Shown piece after piece: positions 17,518 to 26,203 of a DNA stretch of 64,000 nucleotides. The translations under genes were made by a program, and so were the position numbers. A model generated the notes under the pieces. It was not told where the DNA came from. It saw only the letters and a program-made list of their open reading frames with translations, and did not search any database. The stretch lies in the NCBI RefSeq assembly GCF_041929845.1, contig NZ_JBHEEH010000007.1, positions 62,001 through 126,000 of the forward strand. Reading direction: 5' to 3'. This DNA is from Paenochrobactrum pullorum. Its GTDB lineage: Bacteria; Pseudomonadota; Alphaproteobacteria; Rhizobiales; Rhizobiaceae. Within the stretch, counting starts at the first letter, position 1; every line of letters begins with the position of its first letter.

Positions 17518-19097
17518 CGTTTTTGAAATCTGTGACCACTGCTGCTTTTGCGGCGGCAATGCTGGCCACCACCTCACTTTCAGCCTTTGCTGATAATGTG
17601 GTTATCGGACGCGCCAACGAACCATCGGCAATTGATCCGCAATTTTCGCGCACCGGCAACAATCAGATGACTGCCGACAACATGTTTGAAACATTGTTGT
17701 TTACAGACGCCAATTTGCAAATGCACCCGCACCTGGCCACTGAGTGGAAAAACCTTGACCCGCTGACATGGGAAATTAGTTTGCGTCAAGGCGTTACATT
17801 CCACGATGGTTCACCTTTCACCGCTGATGATGTGATTTTCTCACTCGCCCGTACTGACAAAGTGCCAAATAGTCCGGCACCCTTCACCGACACTGTCAGC
17901 TCGATCGCCAAAGTGGAAAAGATCGACGATCACACCATTCGTGTGACCACCAAACGCCCTAATCCGGCTTTGATGGAGCAAATCGGCCGCGTTTTTTTGG
18001 TTTCCAAGAACGCTGCCGAAAATGCGACCCTTGAAGACTTCAATTCTGGTAAAGCTGCAATTGGTACTGGCCCTTACAAATTTGTTGAATGGAAACCGGC
18101 TGAATCTTTGAAGCTCGTTGCCTATGACGGTTATTGGGGTGAAAAACCGGATTACGACACAGTTGAATTCCGTTTTATTGCCAATGATGCCGCACGCACT
18201 GCCGCTCTTCTTTCCGGTTCCGTTGATCTGATCGACGCTGTTTCACCAGCAGATGTTGCACGTCTTGAAGGCGAAAAGAGCATTAAAGTTTATCCGATTG
18301 AATCCGGTCGTCTGGTTTATCTTGCTCTTAGCATGCGTGATGACACAGCACCGGGTGTCGTCGATGCGAGCGGCAAACCAATCGAGCCAAATCCGTTCCG
18401 CGATGCACGTGTGCGTAAAGCTATTTCATCAATGATCGACCGCAATCTGATGGTTGATCGTATTTTGAACGGTTCCGGCGTCGCCTCGGCGCAGATTGTC
18501 CCATCCGTGCTGGGTGGCTATGTCAAAGACCTGCAACCAACCAAAGCAGATGCAGCTGAAGCCAAAAAACTCTTGAACGAAGCTGGTTTCCCTGAAGGTT
18601 TCGGCATCACGCTTTACTCATCCAACAACCGCTTTCCGGGTGATGGCGACATTGCGCAGGCAATGGGTCAGATGCTGGCGCGCGGAGGCCTCAAGGTCAA
18701 CGGCGTGCAAACACAGCCATATAACGTTTATGCGGCAGCGGCCACCAAGGGCGAATATGGCGCGTATATTTTCTCGCTTGGCGCCTCCACTCCAAATGCA
18801 GAAGGCAGCCTGCGTTCGCTCTTACAGACCTACAGCAAAGATGCCGGCACAGGTGGTTTTAACCGCATGCGTTATTCCAACCCAGAATTTGATGCGATGC
18901 TGACTTCGGCCATGGAAGAATTCGACCATGAAACACGTATGAAGAAGCTGGAAGATGCCACCAAAATTGCCATGGAAGATCAGGCTATTGTGCCGCTCTA
19001 CTTCCAGAAAATTTACTGGGCGTCGCGTGATGGCATTGATTTCACCCCGAACTTAGCTGAACGAACCATTGGACAGGATGTGCGGAAGCAAAAATGA
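17514..19097 (+). CDS. dppA: Periplasmic di/oligopeptide-binding protein (SBP family 5)
   Basis: 527 residues with a Sec signal peptide ending near SLSAFA-DN and the family 5 pattern (GTGPYKFVEWKPAESLKLVAYDGYWGEKP at about 180, and IAEAMGQML-like dimer groove segments). It delivers peptide-like ligands to DppBC. Unusually for importers it comes after the permease and ATPase genes; it overlaps dppF by four bases (ATGA) and the next gene by four. Confidence 0.95.
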   Translation: MTFLKSVTTAAFAAAMLATTSLSAFADNVVIGRANEPSAIDPQFSRTGNNQMTADNMFETLLFTDANLQMHPHLATEWKNLDPLTWEISLRQGVTFHDGSPFTADDVIFSLARTDKVPNSPAPFTDTVSSIAKVEKIDDHTIRVTTKRPNPALMEQIGRVFLVSKNAAENATLEDFNSGKAAIGTGPYKFVEWKPAESLKLVAYDGYWGEKPDYDTVEFRFIANDAARTAALLSGSVDLIDAVSPADVARLEGEKSIKVYPIESGRLVYLALSMRDDTAPGVVDASGKPIEPNPFRDARVRKAISSMIDRNLMVDRILNGSGVASAQIVPSVLGGYVKDLQPTKADAAEAKKLLNEAGFPEGFGITLYSSNNRFPGDGDIAQAMGQMLARGGLKVNGVQTQPYNVYAAAATKGEYGAYIFSLGASTPNAEGSLRSLLQTYSKDAGTGGFNRMRYSNPEFDAMLTSAMEEFDHETRMKKLEDATKIAMEDQAIVPLYFQKIYWASRDGIDFTPNLAERTIGQDVRKQK

Positions 19098-20962
19098 CCT
19101 TTACACCTAATGAATTGACGGCGGCGACTTTGGTCGCCGACGATGTCATCGTGCACCGCAACGTTATGGTTGCGATGCGAGATGGCGTTCATCTGGCAAC
19201 CGATATTTACCGTCCTGCCAAGGACGGTAAACCGGTGGAAACACCTTTACCCGTTATTCTGGAACGTACGCCCTATGACAAAGCAGGCACCCCACGCACA
19301 GAATTATCGGTGAAAAAGCCGACCCCCATGTCGCGTCAGGATCTGGCGATCCATATGGTGCGTCTTGGTTATATTGCGGTCTGGCAAGATTGCCGTGGGC
19401 GCTATGAAAGTGAAGGCCATTTCACCAAATATCTGTCTGAAGGCGAAGACGGCTTCGACACGATGGAATGGATTGCGGCGCAACCTTGGATGAATGGCCG
19501 TATCGGCACGCAAGGTCTTTCCTATAATGCCCATACACAAATGGCGATGGCCTGTCTCAATCCTCCCGGACTTGCTGCCATGTCTGTCGATTCCGGCGGT
19601 TTTTCCAATGCTTATACCTGCGGCATTCGCCAAGGCGGCGCATTTGAATTAAAACAAGCCACATGGGCATATCACCGCGCACAAGAAGCAACCGATGATC
19701 GCACTGCGGCCGCTGTGGCTAATGAAAGCCTACATGACTGGTTTGCCCAGATGCCGTGGACAAAAGGCCGTTCACCGGTACGTTGGAACGGCGAATATGA
19801 AGATTACCTCGTTGAGCAATGGCAAAACGGTACTTTCAACGATTTTTGGAAAAAAGTCGGCATTTATGCTGCCGGTTACTATGACACTTTCCCGAAAGTG
19901 CCAATCATTTTCATGTCAAGCTGGTATGACGCCTATGTCACCACAACACTTGAAAATTACACCGCGCTGAAAGGCGACGCGGAACGCCCATTAAGCCTCA
20001 TCATGGGACCCTGGACACATGGCAATCGCTCACGGCAAGTCTTTGGTGATGTGGATTTTGGTGCTGCAGCCGTTTTTGACGGCCAGATTGATGAAGACTG
20101 GCTGACTTACCGTGAAAAATGGTTTGCACATTATTTAAAAGATGAAACCGATCCAAAACAGGCCGGACGCGTTCATTTGTTCTTAATGGGCGGCGGTTCT
20201 GGCAAGAAAACAGAAGCTGGTCATCTTGATCATGGTGGACACTGGATCGAAAGCACCGACTGGCCATTGCCGGAAGCAAAACCGCTTGATCTTTATCTCC
20301 ATGCAGATATGAGCCTGCAAATATCGGCGCCGCAGGCGGAAAATGCCGCAATCAGTTATGATTTTGACCCGCGCAATCCGGTGCCGACCATTGGCGGCTC
20401 GCTCACATCCGGCGAACCGATTTTCACCGGCGGCGGCTTCAATCAAGTTGAATCGGAAGCCTTTTATGGCTGCACCCATCCGGGTCTGCCACTGACAGCC
20501 CGTCATGATGTCCTAAGCTTCGAAACCGACATTTTGCCTGAAGATACCAGCATTGCAGGCCCCGTTGAAATTGAGCTGTGGGTCACAACGGATGCTTTGG
20601 ACACGGATTTCACCGCCAAATTGGTTGATGTTTATCCGCCATCTGAAGACTATCCGCGTGGCTACGCGCTCAATATTACGGATGGTATTTTCCGCGTACG
20701 TTACCGCAATGGTTTCGACAAGCCTGAGCCGGTAGCCAAAGATGAAGTATTTAAAATCACCATTTCGCCTTTCGCAACAGCCAATATGTTCAAAAAAGGT
20801 CATCGCATTCGCTTGGATATTTCATCATCGAACTTCCCTAAATATGATGTCAATCCAAACACCGGTGAACCGGAAGGCACCAGTCGCCGCAAGAAAACAG
20901 CCGTCAATACGGTTTTCATGCATAAAGGGCGCGCTTCCAAATTAAAGCTGCAAAAGCTTTGA
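19094..20962 (+). CDS. CocE/NonD-family hydrolase (X-Pro dipeptidyl-peptidase S15-like)
   Basis: 622 residues: alpha/beta-hydrolase domain with nucleophile about S143 in GTQGLSYNAHTQ, acid about D279 (SSWYDAYVTTT) and histidine about H309 (GPWTHGNRS), a helical cap, and a C-terminal jelly-roll domain typical of cocaine esterase, alpha-amino-acid ester hydrolase and glutaryl-7-ACA acylase. No signal peptide is visible, so it should be cytoplasmic. It overlaps the binding-protein gene by four bases and is last in the operon. It therefore probably cleaves the imported amide, ester or X-Pro peptide after uptake. Substrate unknown. Confidence 0.9.
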   Translation: MTFTPNELTAATLVADDVIVHRNVMVAMRDGVHLATDIYRPAKDGKPVETPLPVILERTPYDKAGTPRTELSVKKPTPMSRQDLAIHMVRLGYIAVWQDCRGRYESEGHFTKYLSEGEDGFDTMEWIAAQPWMNGRIGTQGLSYNAHTQMAMACLNPPGLAAMSVDSGGFSNAYTCGIRQGGAFELKQATWAYHRAQEATDDRTAAAVANESLHDWFAQMPWTKGRSPVRWNGEYEDYLVEQWQNGTFNDFWKKVGIYAAGYYDTFPKVPIIFMSSWYDAYVTTTLENYTALKGDAERPLSLIMGPWTHGNRSRQVFGDVDFGAAAVFDGQIDEDWLTYREKWFAHYLKDETDPKQAGRVHLFLMGGGSGKKTEAGHLDHGGHWIESTDWPLPEAKPLDLYLHADMSLQISAPQAENAAISYDFDPRNPVPTIGGSLTSGEPIFTGGGFNQVESEAFYGCTHPGLPLTARHDVLSFETDILPEDTSIAGPVEIELWVTTDALDTDFTAKLVDVYPPSEDYPRGYALNITDGIFRVRYRNGFDKPEPVAKDEVFKITISPFATANMFKKGHRIRLDISSSNFPKYDVNPNTGEPEGTSRRKKTAVNTVFMHKGRASKLKLQKL

Positions 20963-20979
20963 TATCAGTATTAAATACC

Positions 20980-21009
20980 AAAATGCCCCTGACATTCAGG
21001 GGCATTTTT
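20980..21009. terminator. Terminator after the dpp operon
   Basis: An aaaatgcccctga / tcaggggcattttt hairpin with a 3-nt loop and flanking A and T runs. It can also serve the converging GFA-family gene. Confidence 0.85.
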
Positions 21010-21029
21010 ATTATCTATGCCGATGATTT

Positions 21030-21479
21030 TTAATCGGTGACTTCTGTCGCAATAAATTTCAATATGCCTGCATATTGCACCGGCTTTTTGCCATCTACTG
21101 TTTTCCGGTCTGAAGGATGAGAAACACCATCATTGACGGGAACTTCATCAAAATCAAACGGGCTGATGCCTTCAAGACAGGCAACATTCACGCCATATTG
21201 ATGTGGATTTGACCGGCGCTGATGATGAGTGTAAATCCCGCAAACCGAGCAGAAATAGTGTTTCGCATTTTTGGTATTAAATTGATAAAGGGTGAGCTTG
21301 TCCTCCCCTTCTAAAATCTTAATATCCGGCAATTCAGCCGAGACGGCAATAGCGCCGCGCATACGACAATAAGAACATGTGCAACGACGCGCTGTATGTA
21401 ATCCATCCGATAAACGAACATGAAATTTCACCGTACCGCAATGACATTGGCCTGAAATTTCAACGATGTCCTTATTCAT
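21030..21479 (-). CDS. GFA/CENP-V-family zinc protein (glutathione-dependent formaldehyde-activating-like)
   Basis: 149 residues with the zinc-binding cysteine pattern of the GFA domain: GQCHCGTVKF at the start, CTCSYCR about 35-40, and FCSVCGIYTHHQRR about 90. Members form S-hydroxymethylglutathione adducts or other thiol-linked chemistry, but most are uncharacterised. Start ATG 21479 with a GGTGG site; the frame is open to 21518. Stands alone between the dpp operon and ialB. Confidence 0.87.
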   Translation of the reverse strand: MNKDIVEISGQCHCGTVKFHVRLSDGLHTARRCTCSYCRMRGAIAVSAELPDIKILEGEDKLTLYQFNTKNAKHYFCSVCGIYTHHQRRSNPHQYGVNVACLEGISPFDFDEVPVNDGVSHPSDRKTVDGKKPVQYAGILKFIATEVTD

Positions 21480-21530
21480 TTTTCCACCCGATTTTGCATG
21501 TCTCAACCTGTTGAGCAAAAAAATAGCATA

Positions 21531-21558
21531 AAAAAAGACAGAATATTCTGTCTTTTTT
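21531..21558 (-). terminator. Terminator after the IalB-family gene
   Basis: A perfect 28-bp palindrome (gacagaat/attctgtc core with six A and six T at the ends) lies 20 bp downstream of the minus-strand stop. It forms a long stem ending in a T-run. Confidence 0.8.
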
Positions 21559-21578
21559 TAAGAACCCGTTGAATGTTT

Positions 21579-22139
21579 TTACTTCAACAATTCTTTAACA
21601 CGGATGAGTGCCGCCGAAAAACCATCAAGCGAAATACTTAATTTAACCTCACCACCATTTACTGCTTCTGCAATCAGGTTTAAAGTTTTGCCTGCATTCA
21701 ACGCTTTTAACTGCGCATCACCAAAATTCAGCGGCACAATACAACCGGCCGGCAGACATGTTGAAAATTGTTGAGAAGCTCCGGGCTTCGCTTCATCAAT
21801 CTGCAAAGCCACTCCTTTGCTCAGTTGCAAACCAAATGGCAGCACCAGTGCCCCCGAAGTACCATCCGCTGTTGGCTGCAATTCAACCGCCAGAACGCGG
21901 GAACCTTTATTATCCTGTTGCTGCTGCGATACGGAACAATGCGGTTTTGTTTTTACATCATTCGCTGCCTGCAATCGGCATTGCACCGCCCAGTCACCAT
22001 GGGTTTCCGACAAAGAGCTCGCTCCACCGGGTAAAAGCGACGACGCATTATCTTGTGCATATGCAGAAAATGTACCAGCGCAGGAAACAAGCAAAGCGGC
22101 TGTTAATGTCAGATATTTTGGCACGATAGAATATGACAT
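21579..22139 (-). CDS. Invasion-associated locus B (IalB) family protein
   Basis: 186 residues with a Sec signal peptide (about 1-28, cleaved after SAYA) and the IalB domain: ETHGDWAVQC near 45, a pair of cysteines (CRLQ...HCSV), CLPAGCIVPL near 120, and a C-terminal SLDGF segment. IalB proteins are periplasmic or surface-associated and widespread in Rhizobiales; in Bartonella one promotes erythrocyte invasion, but most act in unknown envelope roles. Monocistronic with a strong terminator. Confidence 0.9.
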   Translation of the reverse strand: MSYSIVPKYLTLTAALLVSCAGTFSAYAQDNASSLLPGGASSLSETHGDWAVQCRLQAANDVKTKPHCSVSQQQQDNKGSRVLAVELQPTADGTSGALVLPFGLQLSKGVALQIDEAKPGASQQFSTCLPAGCIVPLNFGDAQLKALNAGKTLNLIAEAVNGGEVKLSISLDGFSAALIRVKELLK

Positions 22140-22589
22140 AAATTGATCCTATATATGCTATTATTAAAATGATCCGCACATATAAAACACATGCGTCTTT
22201 TTACTGTAATTGATTGCCATTCACAGTTCTTTTGTCAATCCAGATTAATCATTATGAAGAAATAACAATATATTTTTGAAATCTTACTCATTTTCTGAAA
22301 TATAAATATAAATTTCTACTAGATTACATCATTGTTATCTGTAAATTAGAAGGTTTATTAAATAATATAATCATAAATACAATTCATAATTATTGGATGG
22401 CATTCATAATCAGACGAATCTCATGCTAAAGGCTACTTTATTCTGCGATCAGCATTAGGTAACTTATTAAGCTTAACACAATCGCTACCTCCAATTTAAT
22501 GCTTGTTGCGTCATATATAAGGAAAGTATATCGTTTAGCGAACCATCTACATTAAACTTGTCTACTTTTATCAAATATTCAGGTGCTTT
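22140..22589. other. AT-rich intergenic region
   Basis: 450 bp between the divergent ialB-like gene and an unknown membrane-protein gene. It is strongly AT-rich with no credible ORF or strong hairpin. It should hold both promoters; nothing else recognised. Confidence 0.6.
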
Positions 22590-23198
22590 TTGGCTTCCGG
22601 TCTTCAAACCGCGATTACTGCGGCCGATACATTTACGCATATGCGTATTATCAATGGCATGGGCATCAGCCTGTGCCTGTCGCGTATTCTGATTTTTTTA
22701 TCACGTTTCATCCAGCATCCGACCAAACATAAAATATCAAAAATCCATATGGGTTGGGTTTTAGTCATACTGCTCTGGATCATCCAGTTTTGGTGGGATT
22801 ACCTTTTTGACAGCTCAACAAAAGTCTATGATGTCTATACCTATGTTGTTGATCTGTCATATGTCTTCGGGCTATTTTTCATTTGTGTGACTTTGACGCC
22901 TGATGATGTCAACGAATATGGCGGTTATGAAGAATATTTCTTCTCGCGGAAAAAATGGCTTTTCACATTTTTCATTATCTTGAATATCATTCAATATCTT
23001 AATGACATTCGCAATAATATTGTATCCGATAATATGGAAGATCTGATCAAAGAATTGACTTTGCTGGCATTCAGCACGCTTTGCATCCTCTTCGCTATGC
23101 GTGTTAAAACCAAAAAATTTCAGTTTTTCCTGATTTTCCTTTTAATGCTTGGAATTGTTGCCGATTTTACCCTACAATTTTTGGAATTGGATTCTTGA
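22590..23198 (+). CDS. Unknown multi-pass membrane protein
   Basis: Not recognised. Up to 202 residues, with about six hydrophobic segments: GISLCLSRILIFLSRF, MGWVLVILLWIIQFWW, VDLSYVFGLFFICVTL, KWLFTFFIILNIIQYL, LTLLAFSTLCILFAM and FFLIFLLMLGIVADF. The loops are acidic (DDVNEYGGYEEYF). The start is unsure: TTG 22590 has an AGGTG site nearby; ATG 22641 and ATG 22662 are alternatives and would give 185 or 178 residues. It stands alone, 113 bp before an EamA transporter gene. Confidence 0.65.
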   Translation: MASGLQTAITAADTFTHMRIINGMGISLCLSRILIFLSRFIQHPTKHKISKIHMGWVLVILLWIIQFWWDYLFDSSTKVYDVYTYVVDLSYVFGLFFICVTLTPDDVNEYGGYEEYFFSRKKWLFTFFIILNIIQYLNDIRNNIVSDNMEDLIKELTLLAFSTLCILFAMRVKTKKFQFFLIFLLMLGIVADFTLQFLELDS

Positions 23199-23311
23199 AC
23201 GAAACCAGATAGCCTGCATCCCATATCACTGCCAATTGATTGACGGTGATTTGTGTGTTTCCCTGCATATTTTCGCTTTCAAGCAAATATCCAATAAGTT
23301 GGCATTAAAAA

Positions 23312-24301
23312 TTGAATAATAACAAGCATTTCGCCGTTCACTCTGCGGATGGATCCGCTCCTGTTTCCGCTCAGACCATACAGGTTCCAGGCGGTCAGAC
23401 AGAACGCAACCATAAAATCGGTATTGTGTTGGTGATTGGTGCCACCGCCATTTTTGCCATGCAGGATGCAATTACCAAACATCTTGTCGCTGATTATCCG
23501 ATTACTTTTATTATTATGGTACGCTATTGGGTGTTTTTCGCTGTCGGGACAGTGATGGCAGCCCGCGCTGATAGTGGTTTCAAACAAACAGTAAAAACCA
23601 AAAAACCTGTCATTCAAATTGCACGCGGCCTTATTCTGGTTTTTGAAATTGCTATGGTTGGCTTAGCCTTTAAAACTATGGGGCTTGCAGAGGTCATCGC
23701 GCTGTTTCAATCTTATCCGTTGTTTGTCACAGCATTGGCAGCTATTTTTTTAGGTGAAAAAGTCGGCTGGCGCCGATGGTTAGCTTTAGCTGTTGGTTTT
23801 GGCGGGATCCTCGTTATCCTGCGCCCAGGCAGTGGTGTGATGGAATTTGGTGCCGTTTACACCATTCTTGGTGCAATCGCCTATGCACTTTATCAGATTT
23901 TAACCCGCGTTTCAGGCACAAGTGACAGTGCCATAACATCATTCTTTTATGTAGGCGCAGTCGGTGCGGTTCTCATGACGCTCGGTCTGCCGCTCTTTTG
24001 GATCAGCATGGCACCGGTTGACCTCTTATGGCTCGGACTTCTGTGCATCATGGCGATGACCGCGCATTTCTTTTTAATTAAAGCGCTGACGCTGGCACCT
24101 GCAACCTTGCTGCAGCCGTTCAATTATTTGCAACTGGTCTGGTCAATAATCGTCGGTTGGATTGTCTTCCGCGATATGCCCGATATCTGGACCTTTGTCG
24201 GTGGTTTTATTGTGGTCGGCAGCGGATTATTTGTGTTCTACCGCGAGCAAAAGCGCGCGGCAGAACGTAAAAAACAGTTTTTAAAAGAAAATACTGTATA
24301 A
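23312..24301 (+). CDS. EamA/DMT-family transporter
   Basis: 329 residues with about ten TM helices in two EamA repeats (GATAIFAMQDAITKHLV... and GAIAYALYQILTRVSG...). These export amino acids, nucleosides or other metabolites. The soluble N-terminus of about 35 residues precedes TM1. The listed start is a TTG with no good ribosome site, so the true start may be elsewhere. The 3' end overlaps the converging TSUP gene by 21 bp. Confidence 0.85.
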   Translation: MNNNKHFAVHSADGSAPVSAQTIQVPGGQTERNHKIGIVLVIGATAIFAMQDAITKHLVADYPITFIIMVRYWVFFAVGTVMAARADSGFKQTVKTKKPVIQIARGLILVFEIAMVGLAFKTMGLAEVIALFQSYPLFVTALAAIFLGEKVGWRRWLALAVGFGGILVILRPGSGVMEFGAVYTILGAIAYALYQILTRVSGTSDSAITSFFYVGAVGAVLMTLGLPLFWISMAPVDLLWLGLLCIMAMTAHFFLIKALTLAPATLLQPFNYLQLVWSIIVGWIVFRDMPDIWTFVGGFIVVGSGLFVFYREQKRAAERKKQFLKENTV

Positions 24302-25132
24302 AAAGCGCAGACAAATAGCTGTCAGAAACAGTCCGAATGCCATTTCCAGCTTGCGGCGGGAAAGGCGGTGCGCCAATTTTGCACCAATCGGTGCCATATA
24401 AATACTGGTCGGAATGAAGAGCAAAAAGCCGACCAGTGATACATAACCAAGTGTCAGTGGCGGCTGCAATGCTGCAACATCCGGATAAAGTGCAGCTGTC
24501 GGCCAACCGGCAAAAATATAGCCCAACGCGCCCGGAATAGAGATCAGAACACCCACACCGGCAGAGGTTGCAACGGCTTCATGAATGGGGCGTTTGTAAA
24601 AGGTCATAAACAATGTGGAGAGCTGACCGCCGCCGATCCCCATCAAAGAAGCGAGCACGCCTATAACGGCACCAACAAGTTTAACAACAATCTTGCTTGG
24701 ATAGGTTGTGCCCAGATACCAATTGTCTTTGGCAAACAACAAACGAATTGCCGTAAAACCTGCCACCATCACGAAAATAATTTTAAACAAATCAGCCGGT
24801 GCAAAACGTGCGATCATCGAACCAATGATAACACCTGCCAGAATGGGGACGACCCAGCTACGTAGCAAAGCCATATCAATGGCACCCCGCTCCTTATGAC
24901 TATAATAAGAACGGATCGAAGTTGGCACGATAATAGCGAGCGAAGTACCAATGCATAATTGCATCCGCACATCTTCCGGCACGCCTAAATAACGAAACAA
25001 TTCATAGAGAATGGGTACCGCAACCGTGCCGCCGCCAACACCAAATAGACCGGCAAGCATACCAGTAATGCCCCCGGCGACCAGCAGGCCGATTACCAGC
25101 CAAACCAGTTCATATGTATCAATACCCGTCAT
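24281..25132 (-). CDS. TSUP-family (TauE/SafE) membrane permease
   Basis: 283 residues with about eight TM helices and the family repeat GMLAGLFGVGGGTVAVPIL near the N-terminus, echoed by LASLMGIGGGQLSTLFM in the second half. TSUP members export or import sulfur-containing anions (sulfite, sulfoacetate) or other organic acids. ATG 25132 is preferred over the TTG at 25180 of the longer frame. Its 3' end overlaps the converging EamA gene. Confidence 0.88.
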   Translation of the reverse strand: MTGIDTYELVWLVIGLLVAGGITGMLAGLFGVGGGTVAVPILYELFRYLGVPEDVRMQLCIGTSLAIIVPTSIRSYYSHKERGAIDMALLRSWVVPILAGVIIGSMIARFAPADLFKIIFVMVAGFTAIRLLFAKDNWYLGTTYPSKIVVKLVGAVIGVLASLMGIGGGQLSTLFMTFYKRPIHEAVATSAGVGVLISIPGALGYIFAGWPTAALYPDVAALQPPLTLGYVSLVGFLLFIPTSIYMAPIGAKLAHRLSRRKLEMAFGLFLTAICLRFLYSIFF

Positions 25133-25497
25133 TCTCTCATGTCCGTTATTTTCAAGGATTATTGGTTGTTTATTTTCCAAACAGGCTGCAACATTTCATA
25201 CTGAGCATGTTTTGCAAGCCTTGGCTGAGGGTTTTAAACCACAAAGAAAGCAAACTGGCGGATTTCAACCGTTATTAGACCATTGAATAGGCTGTTTATC
25301 GCGTTGACGCATATTAAACTGTTGGAATCACATCCATGGCCTCACAGCCTGATGAGGTTTCTTTTAAACGGCTTGTGCCGCCGAAATTTTTCAGCTTCAA
25401 TAGCGACAAAAGCATAAAGATAAAAAGTCACCAGCGCCTTATAAAACCATCAATAAAAGGGAACAGCGCTGATCAAGACTTAAAAATTGGGAGTTAA
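25133..25497. other. Intergenic region between the TSUP permease and the response regulator
   Basis: 365 bp with no credible gene. It must hold the divergent promoters of the TSUP permease and the receiver/kinase operon. The right end carries the GGGAG ribosome site of the response regulator. I see no convincing hairpin or repeat. Confidence 0.55.
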
Positions 25498-25887
25498 GTG
25501 GTGTTGGATATTCTTATTGCAGAAGATGAACCCGCAATATTAGAGTCCCTTGAATTTATCCTGCAGCGAAACGGCTGGAGTGTTGCAGCCGTTCATGACG
25601 GGGAAGCTGCATTAGAGGCACTTGTTCGTCTGCAACCACGCTTGTTGTTGCTGGATATCATGCTGCCGCGAAAAAACGGCATGGATGTTTTAAAAGCAAT
25701 CCGTGCCCAACCGGATATTTATCAAACCAATGTGCTGGTTTTGACCGCCCGCGGCCAACGTTATGACCGCAAAATGGCCGCAGATTTAAATGCGGATGGT
25801 TTTATAACCAAACCTTATTCCAACAGTGAAGTTATAGCCGAGGTCAATCGCCTTTTATCTATGCCGCAAACAATTAAAGCGGGCTGA
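25498..25887 (+). CDS. Receiver-only response regulator
   Basis: 129 residues, a CheY-like receiver and nothing more: acidic pocket ED near residue 7-9, phospho-acceptor about D53 (LLLLDIMLPRKNG), Thr in VLVLTARG, Lys in ITKPYS. No output domain. Two tandem GTG codons (25498 and 25501) could start it; GGGAG is four or seven bases away, favouring the second. First gene of an operon with a small membrane protein and a symporter-kinase, so it is the likely phosphorylation partner of that kinase. Confidence 0.9.
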   Translation: MVLDILIAEDEPAILESLEFILQRNGWSVAAVHDGEAALEALVRLQPRLLLLDIMLPRKNGMDVLKAIRAQPDIYQTNVLVLTARGQRYDRKMAADLNADGFITKPYSNSEVIAEVNRLLSMPQTIKAG

Positions 25888-25888
25888 T

Positions 25889-26203
25889 ATGGCAAATAGC
25901 CGTTTACCACAGAGCGAAAATGAAAAAAAACGCGACAATGCGCTGTTTTTGCTACCGCTTTTCGGTGCAGTTTTTTCACTGCCACCGATGATGAATTTGT
26001 TTAACCACAAAGTTCTGATCTTTGGAATGCCTCTGGCTTTTCTATATTTACTTGGCGTCTGGACAATAATGGTCATCATGGCCTTTATCATCTCGCGTAA
26101 ACGCAGCAAAATTATAGCGCCCGCTCATGATGCATCACCACAAATCCCTCCTGCCAAAACGTCACCAACACCCGTTCTAACCAGTGATGAAAGTAGGCTT
26201 TAA
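25889..26203 (+). CDS. Small two-TM membrane protein upstream of a symporter-kinase (DUF3311-like)
   Basis: 104 residues with two hydrophobic helices (LFLLPLFGAVFSLPPMMNLF and MPLAFLYLLGVWTIMVIMAFII), then a Pro/Ser/Thr-rich cytoplasmic tail. The layout (charged N-end, P-L-F-N loop, second helix ending in RKR) resembles the small DUF3311-type partners that precede sodium/solute symporters. It starts one base after the response-regulator stop and overlaps the next ATG by one base, so the three proteins are made together. Confidence 0.7.
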   Translation: MANSRLPQSENEKKRDNALFLLPLFGAVFSLPPMMNLFNHKVLIFGMPLAFLYLLGVWTIMVIMAFIISRKRSKIIAPAHDASPQIPPAKTSPTPVLTSDESRL

